Below, piece by piece: positions 8,323 through 16,688 of a DNA stretch of 64,000 nucleotides. The position numbers and the translations under genes are program-made. The notes beneath the pieces are model-generated. The model did not search any database and was not told the DNA's origin. It worked only from the letters and a program-made list of their open reading frames with translations. Source of the stretch: Streptomyces sp. 3214.6. Its GTDB lineage: Bacteria; Actinomycetota; Actinomycetes; Streptomycetales; Streptomycetaceae. Location: the NCBI RefSeq assembly GCF_900129855.1, contig NZ_LT670819.1, forward strand, positions 6,634,001 through 6,698,000. The letters run 5' to 3'. Position 1 is the first letter of the stretch; each line of letters opens with the position of its first letter.

Positions 8323-9588
8323 ATGAGGCCCGTGCAGGCAACCACGACACCCGGGCGTTCCCGACGAGCCGAACGCATCATGGCGGTGATCAACCGCGAC
8401 CCCCGCTCGGCCCCGCACCGCACCCGCACCGACGCGCTGCTGGCCGCCGCGATCGCCGCCCTCGCCACGCTCCTCGGCCTCCTCGGCAGCGACGGGTCGC
8501 GCCCCGACGTGCTCGGCTGGACGCTGCTGCTCGCCGCGCACGTGCCCCTGGTGTGGCGGCGCAGCCGTCCGATGCCGGTCCTGTTCGCCTTGGTGGCCTG
8601 CATCGTCCCGTACCACGCCCTCGACAACGACCACACGGCGCCCGTCGCCGCGACCATGGTGGCGCTCTACACCATCGCGTGCACCGGCACCGCCCGCCGC
8701 ACGCTGCTCACCGGCGTCTCCGTCCTCGGCGTGACGCTGACCGTCAACGCGGTCACCAACCCCGACGGCGTGCAGGAGGTGCTGCGGATCTCCGGTTGGG
8801 TCATCGCCGTCCTCTTCTGCGGCATGAGCGCCCGCTACTACCGCCAGTACGTCGCCGCCATCGTCGAACGCGCCGAACGCGCCGAACGCACCCGTGACGA
8901 GGAGGCCCGCCGCCGCGTCGCCGAGGAACGCCTGCGCATCGCCCGTGACCTGCACGACCTGCTCGCGCACACCATCACCCTCATCGGCGTGCAGACCTCC
9001 GTCGCCGCCCACGTCCTGGCTGCCGATCCCGACCGCCTCGACCGCACGGCCGTCGCCAAGGCCCTCGACGACATCGCCGAGACCTGCCGCAGCGCCCGCG
9101 GCGAACTCCGTACGACGCTGGAGGTGCTGCGCGAGAACGGGGCCCCCGACGCCCGCGGCCCGCTGCCCGGCCTGCACGGACTGTCCGACCTCGCGGAAAC
9201 GGCCCGGGTTGCCGGGGCGAGCGTCGACCTGTCGGTCGGGGCGGGGGAGGTGCCGCCCGCGGTGGGCGCGGCCGCCTACCGGATCGTCCAGGAAGCGCTG
9301 ACGAACGCGGTCAGGCACGGCGGACGGGCCGATCTCGCGGTCGGGGTGCGGGTGTACGAGGAACAGGGCGCCCTGCGGGTGACGGTGACCGACGACGGTG
9401 GCGGTACCCCCGCTCCAGCGAATCCGGGAGCAGGGGACGACGCCGGGGCGGGCCCGCCAGGGTTCGGACTCGTCGGAATGCGGGAACGGGCGCGCAGCGT
9501 GGGCGGCACACTGGAGGCCGGACCGAGGAACGACGAGGGGGAGGGGTTCGAGGTGCGTGCCGTACTGCCGACGGAGGCCGGCCGATGA
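8323..9588 (+). CDS. Two-component sensor histidine kinase, NarL/DesK type
   Basis: A membrane sensor kinase of about 420 residues. Residues 30-170 form four to five hydrophobic helices with no large sensory loop, the intramembrane-sensing layout. The HisKA_3 box ARDLHDLLAHTIT carries the phospho-accepting His, followed by the HATPase motifs AYRIVQEALTNAVRHG, VTVTDDGGG and GFGLVGMRERA. The start is uncertain: ATG 8323, GTG 8332 and ATG 8380 are all possible and none has a strong ribosome-binding site. The gene ends in ATGA overlap with its response regulator. The signal is unknown; an envelope stress relieved by the MMPL pump is a reasonable guess. Confidence 0.88.
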   Translation: MRPVQATTTPGRSRRAERIMAVINRDPRSAPHRTRTDALLAAAIAALATLLGLLGSDGSRPDVLGWTLLLAAHVPLVWRRSRPMPVLFALVACIVPYHALDNDHTAPVAATMVALYTIACTGTARRTLLTGVSVLGVTLTVNAVTNPDGVQEVLRISGWVIAVLFCGMSARYYRQYVAAIVERAERAERTRDEEARRRVAEERLRIARDLHDLLAHTITLIGVQTSVAAHVLAADPDRLDRTAVAKALDDIAETCRSARGELRTTLEVLRENGAPDARGPLPGLHGLSDLAETARVAGASVDLSVGAGEVPPAVGAAAYRIVQEALTNAVRHGGRADLAVGVRVYEEQGALRVTVTDDGGGTPAPANPGAGDDAGAGPPGFGLVGMRERARSVGGTLEAGPRNDEGEGFEVRAVLPTEAGR

Positions 9589-10256
9589 GCCCGATCCGGG
9601 TGCTGCTCGCGGACGACCAGACACTGGTTCGGGCCGCGTTCGCGATGCTCGTCGAGTCCGCGCCGGACATGGCGGTGGTCGGCCAGGCCGGCACCGGACG
9701 GGAGGCGGTGGCGGTGGCCCGCGGGGAGCGCCCCGACCTGGTCGTGATGGACATCCGCATGCCCGACCTCGACGGCATCGAGGCCACCCGGCTGATCGCC
9801 GCCGACGAGGAGCTCGCGGGGGTCCGCGTGCTGGTCCTGACGACGTACGACACCGACGAGAACATCGTCGAGGCGCTGCGCGCGGGCGCCTCCGGCTTCC
9901 TGGTGAAGGACACCCGGCCCGCCGACCTCCTGGACGCCATCCGCACGATCGCCGCGGGTGAGGCGCTGCTGTCGCCCGGCCCGACGGCCCGCCTGATCGC
10001 CCGGTTCCTGCGCAGCCCCGTCGGGCCGCCCACGGCAGGCGGCCCGGAGGAGCTCTCCGAACGGGAGCGCGAGGTACTCGCCCTGGTCGCGCGCGGCCTG
10101 ACCAACACGGAGATCGCCGAGGCGCTGGGCCTCAGCCCGCTCACCGCGAAGACCCACGTCAGTCGCATCATCGGCAAGCTGGGCGCGCGTGACCGGGCAC
10201 AACTGGTCATCGTTGCCTACGAGTCGGGCCTGGTGACACCGGGGCGGGCCTCGTGA
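9585..10256 (+). CDS. Response regulator, NarL/FixJ family
   Basis: A DNA-binding regulator of 223 residues. The receiver domain has the acidic pocket ADD near residue 10, the phospho-acceptor Asp in DLVVMDIRMPDLDG (about residue 54) and the Lys of FLVKDTRP. A LuxR-type HTH covers about residues 150-215 (LSEREREVLALVARGLTNTEIAEALG). The start overlaps the kinase stop by ATGA. The last codons and the stop lie in a 20-base tandem duplication. It probably controls the MMPL operon through the inverted repeat at 6076-6091. Confidence 0.93.
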   Translation: MSPIRVLLADDQTLVRAAFAMLVESAPDMAVVGQAGTGREAVAVARGERPDLVVMDIRMPDLDGIEATRLIAADEELAGVRVLVLTTYDTDENIVEALRAGASGFLVKDTRPADLLDAIRTIAAGEALLSPGPTARLIARFLRSPVGPPTAGGPEELSEREREVLALVARGLTNTEIAEALGLSPLTAKTHVSRIIGKLGARDRAQLVIVAYESGLVTPGRAS

Positions 10257-10272
10257 CACCGGGGCGGGCCTG
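10233..10272 (+). repeat. 20-base tandem duplication spanning the response regulator stop
   Basis: The sequence GTGACACCGGGGCGGGCCT plus one base occurs twice in direct succession. The first copy encodes the last residues and the second supplies the TGA stop and continues past it. A slipped-strand duplication is likely. Confidence 0.8.
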
Positions 10273-10280
10273 AACGCCCC

Positions 10281-11231
10281 CTACGGCAGGGTCCGCTCGT
10301 ACGACTTGTCGTGGTCGGAGTCGTAGACGAGCTTGCCGGCCGCGTCGTAGCCCTTGATGTGCGGGGCCACGGTGACCTGCTGGTTCAGGATGCCGGCGGC
10401 GACGAACCAGCCGTGGTCCAGGGCGGCGGTGACGGGGCCGCCGTCGCCGTAGGAGACGGTCACCTTGGCGACCGACGGCTCGACCGTGCCGATGAACCCC
10501 CAGCGGAACGGCAGCTTCCAGTTGCCCTTGTCGAGGAACGACTGCTGGTACAGCTTGCCGCCGTTGATGTCGGCCACGACCGGACCCGCGTCCGGGGGGC
10601 CGGCGTCGCCCGAACCGGAGTTGATGCCCACACCCTCGCCGCTCCTGACGTTGCAGATCACCCGGAAGCCGGCCGGCCGCGTCTTGGTCGCGACGACGTA
10701 CATGCCGTCGCCGGGCGCGTTGGAGTCACCGGTGCTCTTGATCGCCAGGATGATCCGGTAGTCCGCGGCCTTGCCCAGACCCTCGCGGCCCAGCGCCGAC
10801 GGCGTGTTCTTCTGGTCCCAGTCGATGCACTTCTGCAGCCCGTCCGCCGCCTGCGCGAACGTGATCCCGTCGAACAACTGCCGGTCGGTGGCCGGCCGCG
10901 CGGGCCCGGTGGGTGTGGCGGACGGGGTGACGGCCGGGCTGTGCGGGGCGCTGACCGACGGCCTCGGCGCCGCCGTGTCGGCGCCCCGCTGCCCGTTCCC
11001 CCCGGCCACGGCGTACGCCCCCACGGGCACTGCGGCCAGCGTCGCCAGCGCCGCGCCGGTCACCGCCGCGCGCCGCCGCCGCTCGGCCAGTCCCCGGCGC
11101 CGGATCGCCGGATACGGCGCCGGGGAGGGCCGAACGGCGTACGCGTCCTCAGCGAGCAGCTCACGCATCCGCTCCTCGAACCCGAAGTCTTCCTGGTTTT
11201 CTGTGTTTGCCGGGTTGTCTGCCTCACCCAC
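10281..11231 (-). CDS. Membrane-anchored partner of SigE-family sigma factor
   Basis: A 316-residue protein with an N-terminal cytoplasmic stretch (about 60 residues containing RMRELLAEDAYAVRPSPAPY), one membrane helix near residues 60-80 (AAVTGAALATLAAVPVGAYAV), a Pro/Ser/Thr-rich stalk and an extracytoplasmic domain of about 200 residues without recognised catalytic motifs. GTG 11231 is chosen for AGGGAGG five bases upstream; it overlaps the end of the sigma factor gene. In SigE-family operons the second gene commonly encodes such a single-pass protein, probably sensory or anti-sigma-like. I see no zinc anti-sigma motif (HxxxCxxC). Confidence 0.75.
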   Translation of the reverse strand: MGEADNPANTENQEDFGFEERMRELLAEDAYAVRPSPAPYPAIRRRGLAERRRRAAVTGAALATLAAVPVGAYAVAGGNGQRGADTAAPRPSVSAPHSPAVTPSATPTGPARPATDRQLFDGITFAQAADGLQKCIDWDQKNTPSALGREGLGKAADYRIILAIKSTGDSNAPGDGMYVVATKTRPAGFRVICNVRSGEGVGINSGSGDAGPPDAGPVVADINGGKLYQQSFLDKGNWKLPFRWGFIGTVEPSVAKVTVSYGDGGPVTAALDHGWFVAAGILNQQVTVAPHIKGYDAAGKLVYDSDHDKSYERTLP

Positions 11232-11778
11232 GGCTGCCTCCCTGCCCCTGAGCCCGGCCCTGGCCACCGGACACCGCGCGGCCGACGGGAGCCAGCCCCG
11301 GATACGTACGCAACTTCGCCAGCCCCTTCGAGGCCTGGCTCTTGACCGTGCCGGGCGAGCAGCCGAGCACCTCGGCCACCTCCGCCTCGGACAGGTCCTC
11401 CCAGTACCGCAGCACCACCACCGCCCGTTGTTTCGCGGGCAGTTGGGCCAGCCCGGCCAGCAAGGAGCCACGCTCCTCGACCCGCCCCGCGCCCTCGTCC
11501 CGCCCCGCCCGCTCCGGCGGCGCCGCGGTCAGCGCCTCGGCGACCCGCCGCTTGCGGAACCGGTCACTGTTGCAACTGACCAGCATCCGCCGGACATACG
11601 CCTCCGGGTTGTCGGCACGCGAGATCCGCCGCCACGACCGGTACGCCTTGGCCAGCGCGGTCTGTGTCAGGTCCTCCGCGTGGTGGACGTCCCCCGTGAG
11701 CAGATACGCGGTCCGCACGAGCCGGGACCACCGCGCTCTGACGAACTCCTGAAACCGCTCCTCTAGTTCCGCCTGCAT
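11224..11778 (-). CDS. RNA polymerase sigma factor, SigE-family ECF
   Basis: A 184-residue ECF sigma factor. Region 2 spans about residues 10-75 with the core-binding/-10 motif TGDVHHAEDLTQTALAKAY. Region 4 (about 115-165) has the HTH LSEAEVAEVLGCSPGTVKSQ. The motif order and the RYWEDLSEAEVAEVLG sequence fit the actinobacterial SigE family. ATG 11778 has AGGAGGG six bases upstream; TTG 11781 is a less likely start. The gene overlaps the membrane partner gene downstream, so the sigma factor is probably controlled by that protein. Confidence 0.92.
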   Translation of the reverse strand: MQAELEERFQEFVRARWSRLVRTAYLLTGDVHHAEDLTQTALAKAYRSWRRISRADNPEAYVRRMLVSCNSDRFRKRRVAEALTAAPPERAGRDEGAGRVEERGSLLAGLAQLPAKQRAVVVLRYWEDLSEAEVAEVLGCSPGTVKSQASKGLAKLRTYPGLAPVGRAVSGGQGRAQGQGGSRG

Positions 11779-11936
11779 CAAGCACCCTCCTCGCCCTCCA
11801 GACCACCGGATGGGCGGAATCGGTTGCCTGGATCCGGCGAGGGGTTCGGCCGAAGGACCGACGATAGACTGAGGGCTCCTCAGAGGCGGACCGTACGGCC
11901 GCCGGCAGCCGCCGGAGGAGCCCTACCGAGGAGGCG

Positions 11937-12902
11937 ATGGTGTCGGCGCCAGCGGTCGTGATCGGTGCCGGAGTGATCGGGCTTACCACAGCCGTCCGGC
12001 TCGCCGAGGCGGGCCGGGACGTGCGAGTGGACGCCGAACTGCTCCCCGGCGCCACGACCTCGGCGGCGGCGGGCGCCTCGTGGGATCCGTTCCTGGCCGA
12101 GCCCGCCGACCTGGTGGAACGCTGGAGCAGGGAAACCCTTCTGGCCCTGCTGGAACTCGGCGCCGACGACAGGACGGGAGTCCGCCTGGTCGAGGGCACA
12201 CACGAGTCCCGCCTGCCACGGGACGAGCCGGCCTGGGCCTCATGGGTCGACGCCAGTCCGTGCGAGCAGGGCGACCTGCGCCCGGGCTACGTCGAAGGCT
12301 GGCGTTACCGTGCTCCCGTCGTCGACATGCCCACATATCTGGACCATCTCGTCGACCGGTTGGTGAAGGCCGGCGGTCGGCTTCGGCAGCGCCGTTACGC
12401 GTCGCTCGAAGAGGCGCTGCCGGAGGCGCCCGTCATCGTGAACTGCACGGGAACGGGTTCGCGGGCGCTGGTCGACGATCCGTCCGTGCAGGCCGTGCGC
12501 GGTCAACTCGTCGTGGTGGAGAACCCCGGCATCGGGACCTTCTTCTGCGACGACACCCCCGACGCCGAAGAGCTCACCTACATCTATCCGCACTCCGACG
12601 TGGTGATCCTGGGCGGCACCTCGGACTGGGACAGCTGGGATCTTCGCCCTGACGCCGCGGCCGCCCTGGACATCGTCCGACGATGCGTGGCCGTCGAGCC
12701 GGCCCTCGCCGACGCCTCGGTGATCGCCCACCGCGTGGGACTCAGGCCGGTCCGGCCCCGGGTCCGGCTGGAGACGGAGCACCGGGACGGGACGCTGCTC
12801 CTGCACAACTACGGTCATGGAGGCGCCGGACTGACCCTGTCCTGGGGGTGCGCCCGGGAGGCCGCCGACCTGCTGCGCGCTGCTGAGGAACTCACTCCCT
12901 GA
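11937..12902 (+). CDS. D-amino-acid oxidase, FAD-dependent
   Basis: A flavoenzyme of 321 residues that oxidises D-amino acids to imino acids and H2O2. The N-terminal Rossmann dinucleotide fingerprint VVIGAGVIGLTTAVRLAEAGRDV is complete. The DAO-family segment GATTSAAAGASWDPF follows, and the C-terminal motif HNYGHGGAGLTLSWGCA contacts FAD. The substrate-binding Arg is likely in VGLRPVRPRVRLE. The ATG follows GAGGAGG. Its 3' end overlaps the convergent membrane acetyltransferase gene by 11 bases. It is cytoplasmic or peripheral; likely roles are D-amino-acid catabolism or wall-precursor recycling. Confidence 0.92.
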   Translation: MVSAPAVVIGAGVIGLTTAVRLAEAGRDVRVDAELLPGATTSAAAGASWDPFLAEPADLVERWSRETLLALLELGADDRTGVRLVEGTHESRLPRDEPAWASWVDASPCEQGDLRPGYVEGWRYRAPVVDMPTYLDHLVDRLVKAGGRLRQRRYASLEEALPEAPVIVNCTGTGSRALVDDPSVQAVRGQLVVVENPGIGTFFCDDTPDAEELTYIYPHSDVVILGGTSDWDSWDLRPDAAAALDIVRRCVAVEPALADASVIAHRVGLRPVRPRVRLETEHRDGTLLLHNYGHGGAGLTLSWGCAREAADLLRAAEELTP

Positions 12903-14115
12903 TCTGCCACTGTCTGCGACCGGCGGTCCCTGCCTCGGGGCCGCGCCGGAACAGGTACAGCCAGGTGCGAGCGGCCAGGGCGCAGGCCAGCGCGGCGGTC
13001 CACGGCCAGCTGGTGGTCTTCGTCGCGACGACCGCCGCACCCATGAGGGGCGAAGCCGCCGTGAACGCCATGAGGACGATCTCCACCGCGCTCCTGCGGA
13101 ACCGGTGGGCGATGGAGAACTCCGACTGCTCGTACCAGGCGATGCCCACGGTCAGGAGCACGGCCAGCACCATGGTCGTCTCCGGATCACCGCTCGCCTG
13201 TGCGTAGGTCACGGGGAGGGAGATGACGAAGGGCAGCACGCCACCGTATTCGGAGAGCACGTTGCCGTACTTCATGATCTTTCCGAAGGTGTTCGAGTGG
13301 ATCCGGGCCAGTTCTCCCGAGGCACTGGCGTAGACGATCAGGGACAGCACCGTGCTGAACGTCGCGCCGATCAGGAGGAGACGAACGTCGTCCGGGAAGC
13401 GGGTCGATGTGAAGGCGAAGCCCAGGAGGAAGGTGATGGCCGCGAGCATCGCTCCGGAGAACGCGATGCCTGCCGCCGCCTCCCCGGACTGGAGGGTCGC
13501 GGGGTCGTCCCGCTCGAAGCGCGTGATCTCGAGTGCGGGTTCGCCGCCCAGCGACACCAACGAGGTCACGGCCTGATCCTGCGGTGCGAGGGACTCGATC
13601 AGCTGGGTCCGTGCGCTGAGGGGCACGAGATAGCGCGAGCCGGGGTCGATGTACTCGACGCGGCTCTTGTGCTGGAAGTGGAGGCAGATGCCGTCGACGT
13701 CCCGGCTGGTGCGCATGACCCGGGTGCCGATGAACCCGCTCTTCAGCAGCAGCCCCGACACCGGGACGGCGGTGGCCTCGACCACCGCCGAGAACAACGG
13801 GGCCGGCCCGGGCTGCTCCGAGATCCGCTGCGACAGCTCGGCCAGCAGCCGGAGAGCGACTCCCCGCCTTCGCAGGCCGTCGCGAACGGCGATCACCGAC
13901 AGGCATACGTGTCCGGAAGAGGGTCTTTCCGCTGCGGCGCATCCGACGACCTCGCCGTCGGACTCGGCGATCCGGACCAGGCCCGCGTCGATCGAGCCGG
14001 CAAGAAGGCCCGCCGACGGCACGGCAGCGCTCTCACCGGTCTCCGTCAGTAGTTCACTGAGCCGCGGTAAGTCGCTCGCGTCGGCGTCCCGAGTGGACCA
14101 TGCGCTCATGCCCAT
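12892..14115 (-). CDS. GNAT acetyltransferase fused to polytopic membrane domain
   Basis: A two-part protein of 407 residues. Residues 1-150 are a GNAT N-acetyltransferase with acetyl-CoA loop motif VIAVRDGLRRRGVALRLLAEL. A linker of about 70 residues follows. The C-terminal 185 residues form about six hydrophobic helices (starting near 230, 262, 305, 327, 359 and 386), including TFLLGFAFT and SLIVYASASGELARIH. ATG 14109 is an alternative start with better spacing from GGGGGAG. The acetylation target is unknown; the anchor places the enzyme at the membrane. I do not recognise the membrane half as a named family. Confidence 0.75.
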   Translation of the reverse strand: MGMSAWSTRDADASDLPRLSELLTETGESAAVPSAGLLAGSIDAGLVRIAESDGEVVGCAAAERPSSGHVCLSVIAVRDGLRRRGVALRLLAELSQRISEQPGPAPLFSAVVEATAVPVSGLLLKSGFIGTRVMRTSRDVDGICLHFQHKSRVEYIDPGSRYLVPLSARTQLIESLAPQDQAVTSLVSLGGEPALEITRFERDDPATLQSGEAAAGIAFSGAMLAAITFLLGFAFTSTRFPDDVRLLLIGATFSTVLSLIVYASASGELARIHSNTFGKIMKYGNVLSEYGGVLPFVISLPVTYAQASGDPETTMVLAVLLTVGIAWYEQSEFSIAHRFRRSAVEIVLMAFTAASPLMGAAVVATKTTSWPWTAALACALAARTWLYLFRRGPEAGTAGRRQWQIRE

Positions 14116-14368
14116 TGCTCCCCCCAGCCGGATTCGATCGTACCGAAAGTCAACGCACCTTCGTAGAAGGGGAGTTGCGGGAATCGAAGGGTCGCCGGAA
14201 GGCCGCCGTCGTCCCCGAGACGTCTTCCGGGCCGGGCGTCCCGGCCGCGCCGCGCCGCCACCGCGTGCGCCGCTCACCACCGGGAATCGCGCCCCGGTGC
14301 CCGCCGCTCCACCCGAGGGATCGGGCGGCCGGGCACGCCGCCCCCCGCGCGTAGGCGAGAATGGCCGT

Positions 14369-14470
14369 ATGAGCCTGTTCCGCGACGACGGCAGTGTGCC
14401 GGGCACCCGGGTGTCGGGTGTGGTGGGCCGGGGTGTGCTTCGGGGCGAGCGTTGCGGTGGTGTGCGATGA
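14369..14470 (+). CDS. Small ORF coupled to recO, repeats recO N-terminus
   Basis: A 33-codon ORF starting MSLFRDDG, the same eight residues with which RecO begins, but with different synonymous codons at positions 2 to 5. Beyond that it diverges into a short Val/Gly/Arg-rich peptide (GTRVSGVVGRGVLRGER). Its TGA overlaps the recO ATG (ATGA). It could be a leader that delivers ribosomes to recO, or a remnant of a 5'-end duplication. Whether it is expressed cannot be told from sequence. Confidence 0.45.
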   Translation: MSLFRDDGSVPGTRVSGVVGRGVLRGERCGGVR

Positions 14471-15216
14471 GTCTCTTTCGGGACGACGGCATCGTCCTGC
14501 GGACGCAGAAGCTCGGCGAGGCCGACCGGATCATCACGCTGCTCACCCGCGGGCACGGGCGGGTGCGGGCCGTGGCGCGGGGCGTGCGGCGGACGAAGTC
14601 CAAGTTCGGGGCCCGACTGGAGCCCTTCTCCCACGTCGACGTGCAGTTCTTCGCGCGGGGCAGCAGCGAGCTCGTCGGGCGCGGGCTGCCGCTGTGCACG
14701 CAGAGCGAGATCATCGCGCCGTACGGCGGCGGCATCGTGACCGACTACGGCCGCTACACCGCCGGCACGGCCATGCTGGAGACCGCCGAGCGGTTCACCG
14801 ACCACGAGGGCGAGCCGGCCGTGCAGCAGTACCTGCTGCTGGTGGGCGCCCTGCGGACCCTGGCCCGGGGTGAACACGCGCCGCACCTCGTCCTCGACGC
14901 GTTCCTGCTGCGCTCGCTGGCCGTCAACGGCTATGCGCCCAGCTTCGGCGACTGCGCCAAGTGCGGAATGCCCGGCCCCAACCGGTTCTTCTCCGTCGCC
15001 GCCGGCGGTTCGGTCTGCGCCGACTGCCGGGTGGCCGGCAGCGTCGTGCCCTCGCCGCAGACCCTGGTGCTGCTGGGCGCGCTGCTCACGGGAGACTGGG
15101 AGACGGCGGACGCGTGCGAGCCGCGGTACGTCCGGGAGGGCAGCGGGCTGGTGTCCGCCTACCTGCACTGGCATCTGGAGCGCGGCCTGCGCTCCCTTCG
15201 GTACGTAGAGAAATAG
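14467..15216 (+). CDS. recO: DNA repair protein RecO
   Basis: RecO mediates RecA loading and strand annealing in the RecFOR pathway. The 249-residue protein has the N-terminal OB fold (DDGIVLRTQKLGEADRIITLLTRGHG), the basic segment RGVRRTKSKFGARLEPF, and a C-terminal zinc finger (CAKCG and CADC near residues 160 and 185). The ATG 14467 overlaps the stop of a small upstream ORF. The final codons lie in the first unit of a 15-base tandem repeat. uppS follows 68 bases downstream, as in other streptomycetes. Confidence 0.95.
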   Translation: MSLFRDDGIVLRTQKLGEADRIITLLTRGHGRVRAVARGVRRTKSKFGARLEPFSHVDVQFFARGSSELVGRGLPLCTQSEIIAPYGGGIVTDYGRYTAGTAMLETAERFTDHEGEPAVQQYLLLVGALRTLARGEHAPHLVLDAFLLRSLAVNGYAPSFGDCAKCGMPGPNRFFSVAAGGSVCADCRVAGSVVPSPQTLVLLGALLTGDWETADACEPRYVREGSGLVSAYLHWHLERGLRSLRYVEK

Positions 15217-15261
15217 CACGTAGAGAAACAGCACGCAGAGAAACAGCACGCAGAGAAACAG
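15202..15261 (+). repeat. Four tandem 15-base repeats between recO and uppS
   Basis: Four adjacent copies of a unit close to CACGCAGAGAAACAG, differing by one or two bases. The first copy encodes the last four RecO residues and stop; the others are non-coding and lie just before the uppS ribosome-binding site. Confidence 0.85.
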
Positions 15262-15284
15262 GCAGCAGAGGAGACGAGAGACAC

Positions 15285-16136
15285 ATGGTGGTACGCGGGT
15301 TCCTGGGCCGGCAGCGTCGGGAGTACAGGACGCCGGAGCCGCACCCGTCCGGCGCGCGGCCGCCGAAGCTCCCCGGTGAGCTGGTGCCCGAGCATGTGGC
15401 GATCGTCATGGACGGCAACGGCCGCTGGGCCAAGCAGCGCGGCCTGCCGCGCACCGAGGGCCACAAGGTCGGCGCCGAGCAGGTCCTCGACGTGCTGCAG
15501 GGCGGGGTCGAGATGGGCGTGCGGAACATCTCGCTGTACGCGTTCTCCACCGAGAACTGGAAGCGCTCGCCCGACGAGGTGCGCTTCCTGATGAACTTCA
15601 ACCGCGACTTCATCCGCAAGAGCCGTGACCAGCTCGACGAGCTCGGCGTCCGCGTCCGCTGGGTGGGCCGGATGCCCAAGCTGTGGAAGTCGGTCGCCAA
15701 GGAGCTCCAGATCGCCCAGGAGCAGACCAAGGACAACGACCGGCTCACGCTCTACTTCTGCATGAACTACGGCGGCCGCGCGGAGATCGCCGACGCCGCG
15801 CAGGCGCTCGCCGAGGACGTCAAGGCGGGCAGGCTGGACCCGTCCAAGATCACCGAGAAGACCCTGGCGAAGTACCTGTACTACCCGGACATGCCGGACG
15901 TCGACCTGTTCCTGCGGCCGAGCGGCGAGCAGCGCACCTCCAACTACCTGCTCTGGCAGAGCGCGTACGCGGAGATGGTCTTCCAGGACGTGCTGTGGCC
16001 GGACTTCGACCGCCGCGACCTGTGGCGGGCGTGCGTGGAGTTCGCCTCCCGCGACCGACGCTTCGGCGGCGCCGTCCCGAACGAGGAACTCCTGGCCATG
16101 GAGCGGGACATCGCGGGGAACCCGACCACCTCGTAG
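15285..16136 (+). CDS. uppS: Isoprenyl transferase (undecaprenyl diphosphate synthase type)
   Basis: A cis-prenyltransferase that elongates farnesyl diphosphate with isopentenyl diphosphate to make the polyprenyl carrier lipid for wall synthesis. The 283-residue protein has the signature VAIVMDGNGRWAKQRGLPR with the catalytic Asp, the SLYAFSTENWKR segment, and the C-terminal LRPSGEQRTSNYLLWQ diphosphate-binding motif. It has the actinobacterial N-terminal extension. ATG 15285 follows GAGGAG. It is peripheral to the membrane; a GC-rich hairpin follows the stop. Confidence 0.95.
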   Translation: MVVRGFLGRQRREYRTPEPHPSGARPPKLPGELVPEHVAIVMDGNGRWAKQRGLPRTEGHKVGAEQVLDVLQGGVEMGVRNISLYAFSTENWKRSPDEVRFLMNFNRDFIRKSRDQLDELGVRVRWVGRMPKLWKSVAKELQIAQEQTKDNDRLTLYFCMNYGGRAEIADAAQALAEDVKAGRLDPSKITEKTLAKYLYYPDMPDVDLFLRPSGEQRTSNYLLWQSAYAEMVFQDVLWPDFDRRDLWRACVEFASRDRRFGGAVPNEELLAMERDIAGNPTTS

Positions 16137-16146
16137 TCACCGGAGG

Positions 16147-16168
16147 CCCGGGGGCGGCAGCCCCCGGG
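16147..16168 (+). terminator. Terminator after uppS
   Basis: CCCGGGGGC pairs perfectly with GCCCCCGGG around a GGCA loop, 10 bases past the uppS stop. It separates uppS from the convergent zur gene. Confidence 0.7.
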
Positions 16169-16209
16169 GACCGTCACCCCGGGCTCACCGCACACCGCCC
16201 GCGCACCGC

Positions 16210-16629
16210 TCAGCCGCTGGAGGCCCCCGCGCAGTCGGAACACGTGCCGAAGATCTCCACCGTGTGGGCCACGTTGACGTAGCCGTGTTCCGCGGCGATC
16301 GCCTCGGCCCACTTCTCCACCGCCGGGCCCTCCACCTCCACGGCCTTGCCGCAGACGCGGCAGACCAGGTGGTGGTGGTGCTCGCCGGTGGAGCAGCGGC
16401 GGTACACGGACTCGCCGTCGGAGGTGCGCAGGACGTCGACCTCGCCCGCGTCGGCGAGGGACTGCAGGGTGCGGTAGACCGTGGTCAGGCCGACCGAGTC
16501 GCCCTTGTGCTTGAGCATGTCGTGCAGGTCCTGGGCGCTGCGGAACTCGTCGACCTCGTCGAGCGCCGCTGCCACGGCGGCACGCTGCCGGGTGGAACGG
16601 CCCTTCACGGGCGGTCCAGCGGTCGTCAC
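16210..16629 (-). CDS. zur: Zinc uptake regulator, Fur family
   Basis: A 139-residue Fur-type repressor. The winged-helix N-terminal half contains RSAQDLHDMLKHKG and VGLTTVYRTLQSLADAGEVDV, the DNA-contacting helix. The metal-binding half has the His-rich HHHHLVCRVCGK and a second Cys pair CSDC near the C-terminus, which form the structural zinc site. GTG 16629 follows GAGGAGG. It is co-directional with the znuA-znuC-znuB genes, and a Zur-box-like sequence precedes znuA, so it most likely represses zinc import when zinc is sufficient. Confidence 0.93.
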   Translation of the reverse strand: MTTAGPPVKGRSTRQRAAVAAALDEVDEFRSAQDLHDMLKHKGDSVGLTTVYRTLQSLADAGEVDVLRTSDGESVYRRCSTGEHHHHLVCRVCGKAVEVEGPAVEKWAEAIAAEHGYVNVAHTVEIFGTCSDCAGASSG

Positions 16630-16688
16630 CGTTGCCTCCTCACATCTGCGGCTTGCCGGGCCATTGTGCCAGTCCGGCGTGTGCGCGG

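Noticed and set aside
14116..15249. N-terminal extension of the GNAT-membrane protein
   Set aside because: The upstream open frame is antisense to recO and its residues show no domain; GNAT begins at 14115 or 14109.
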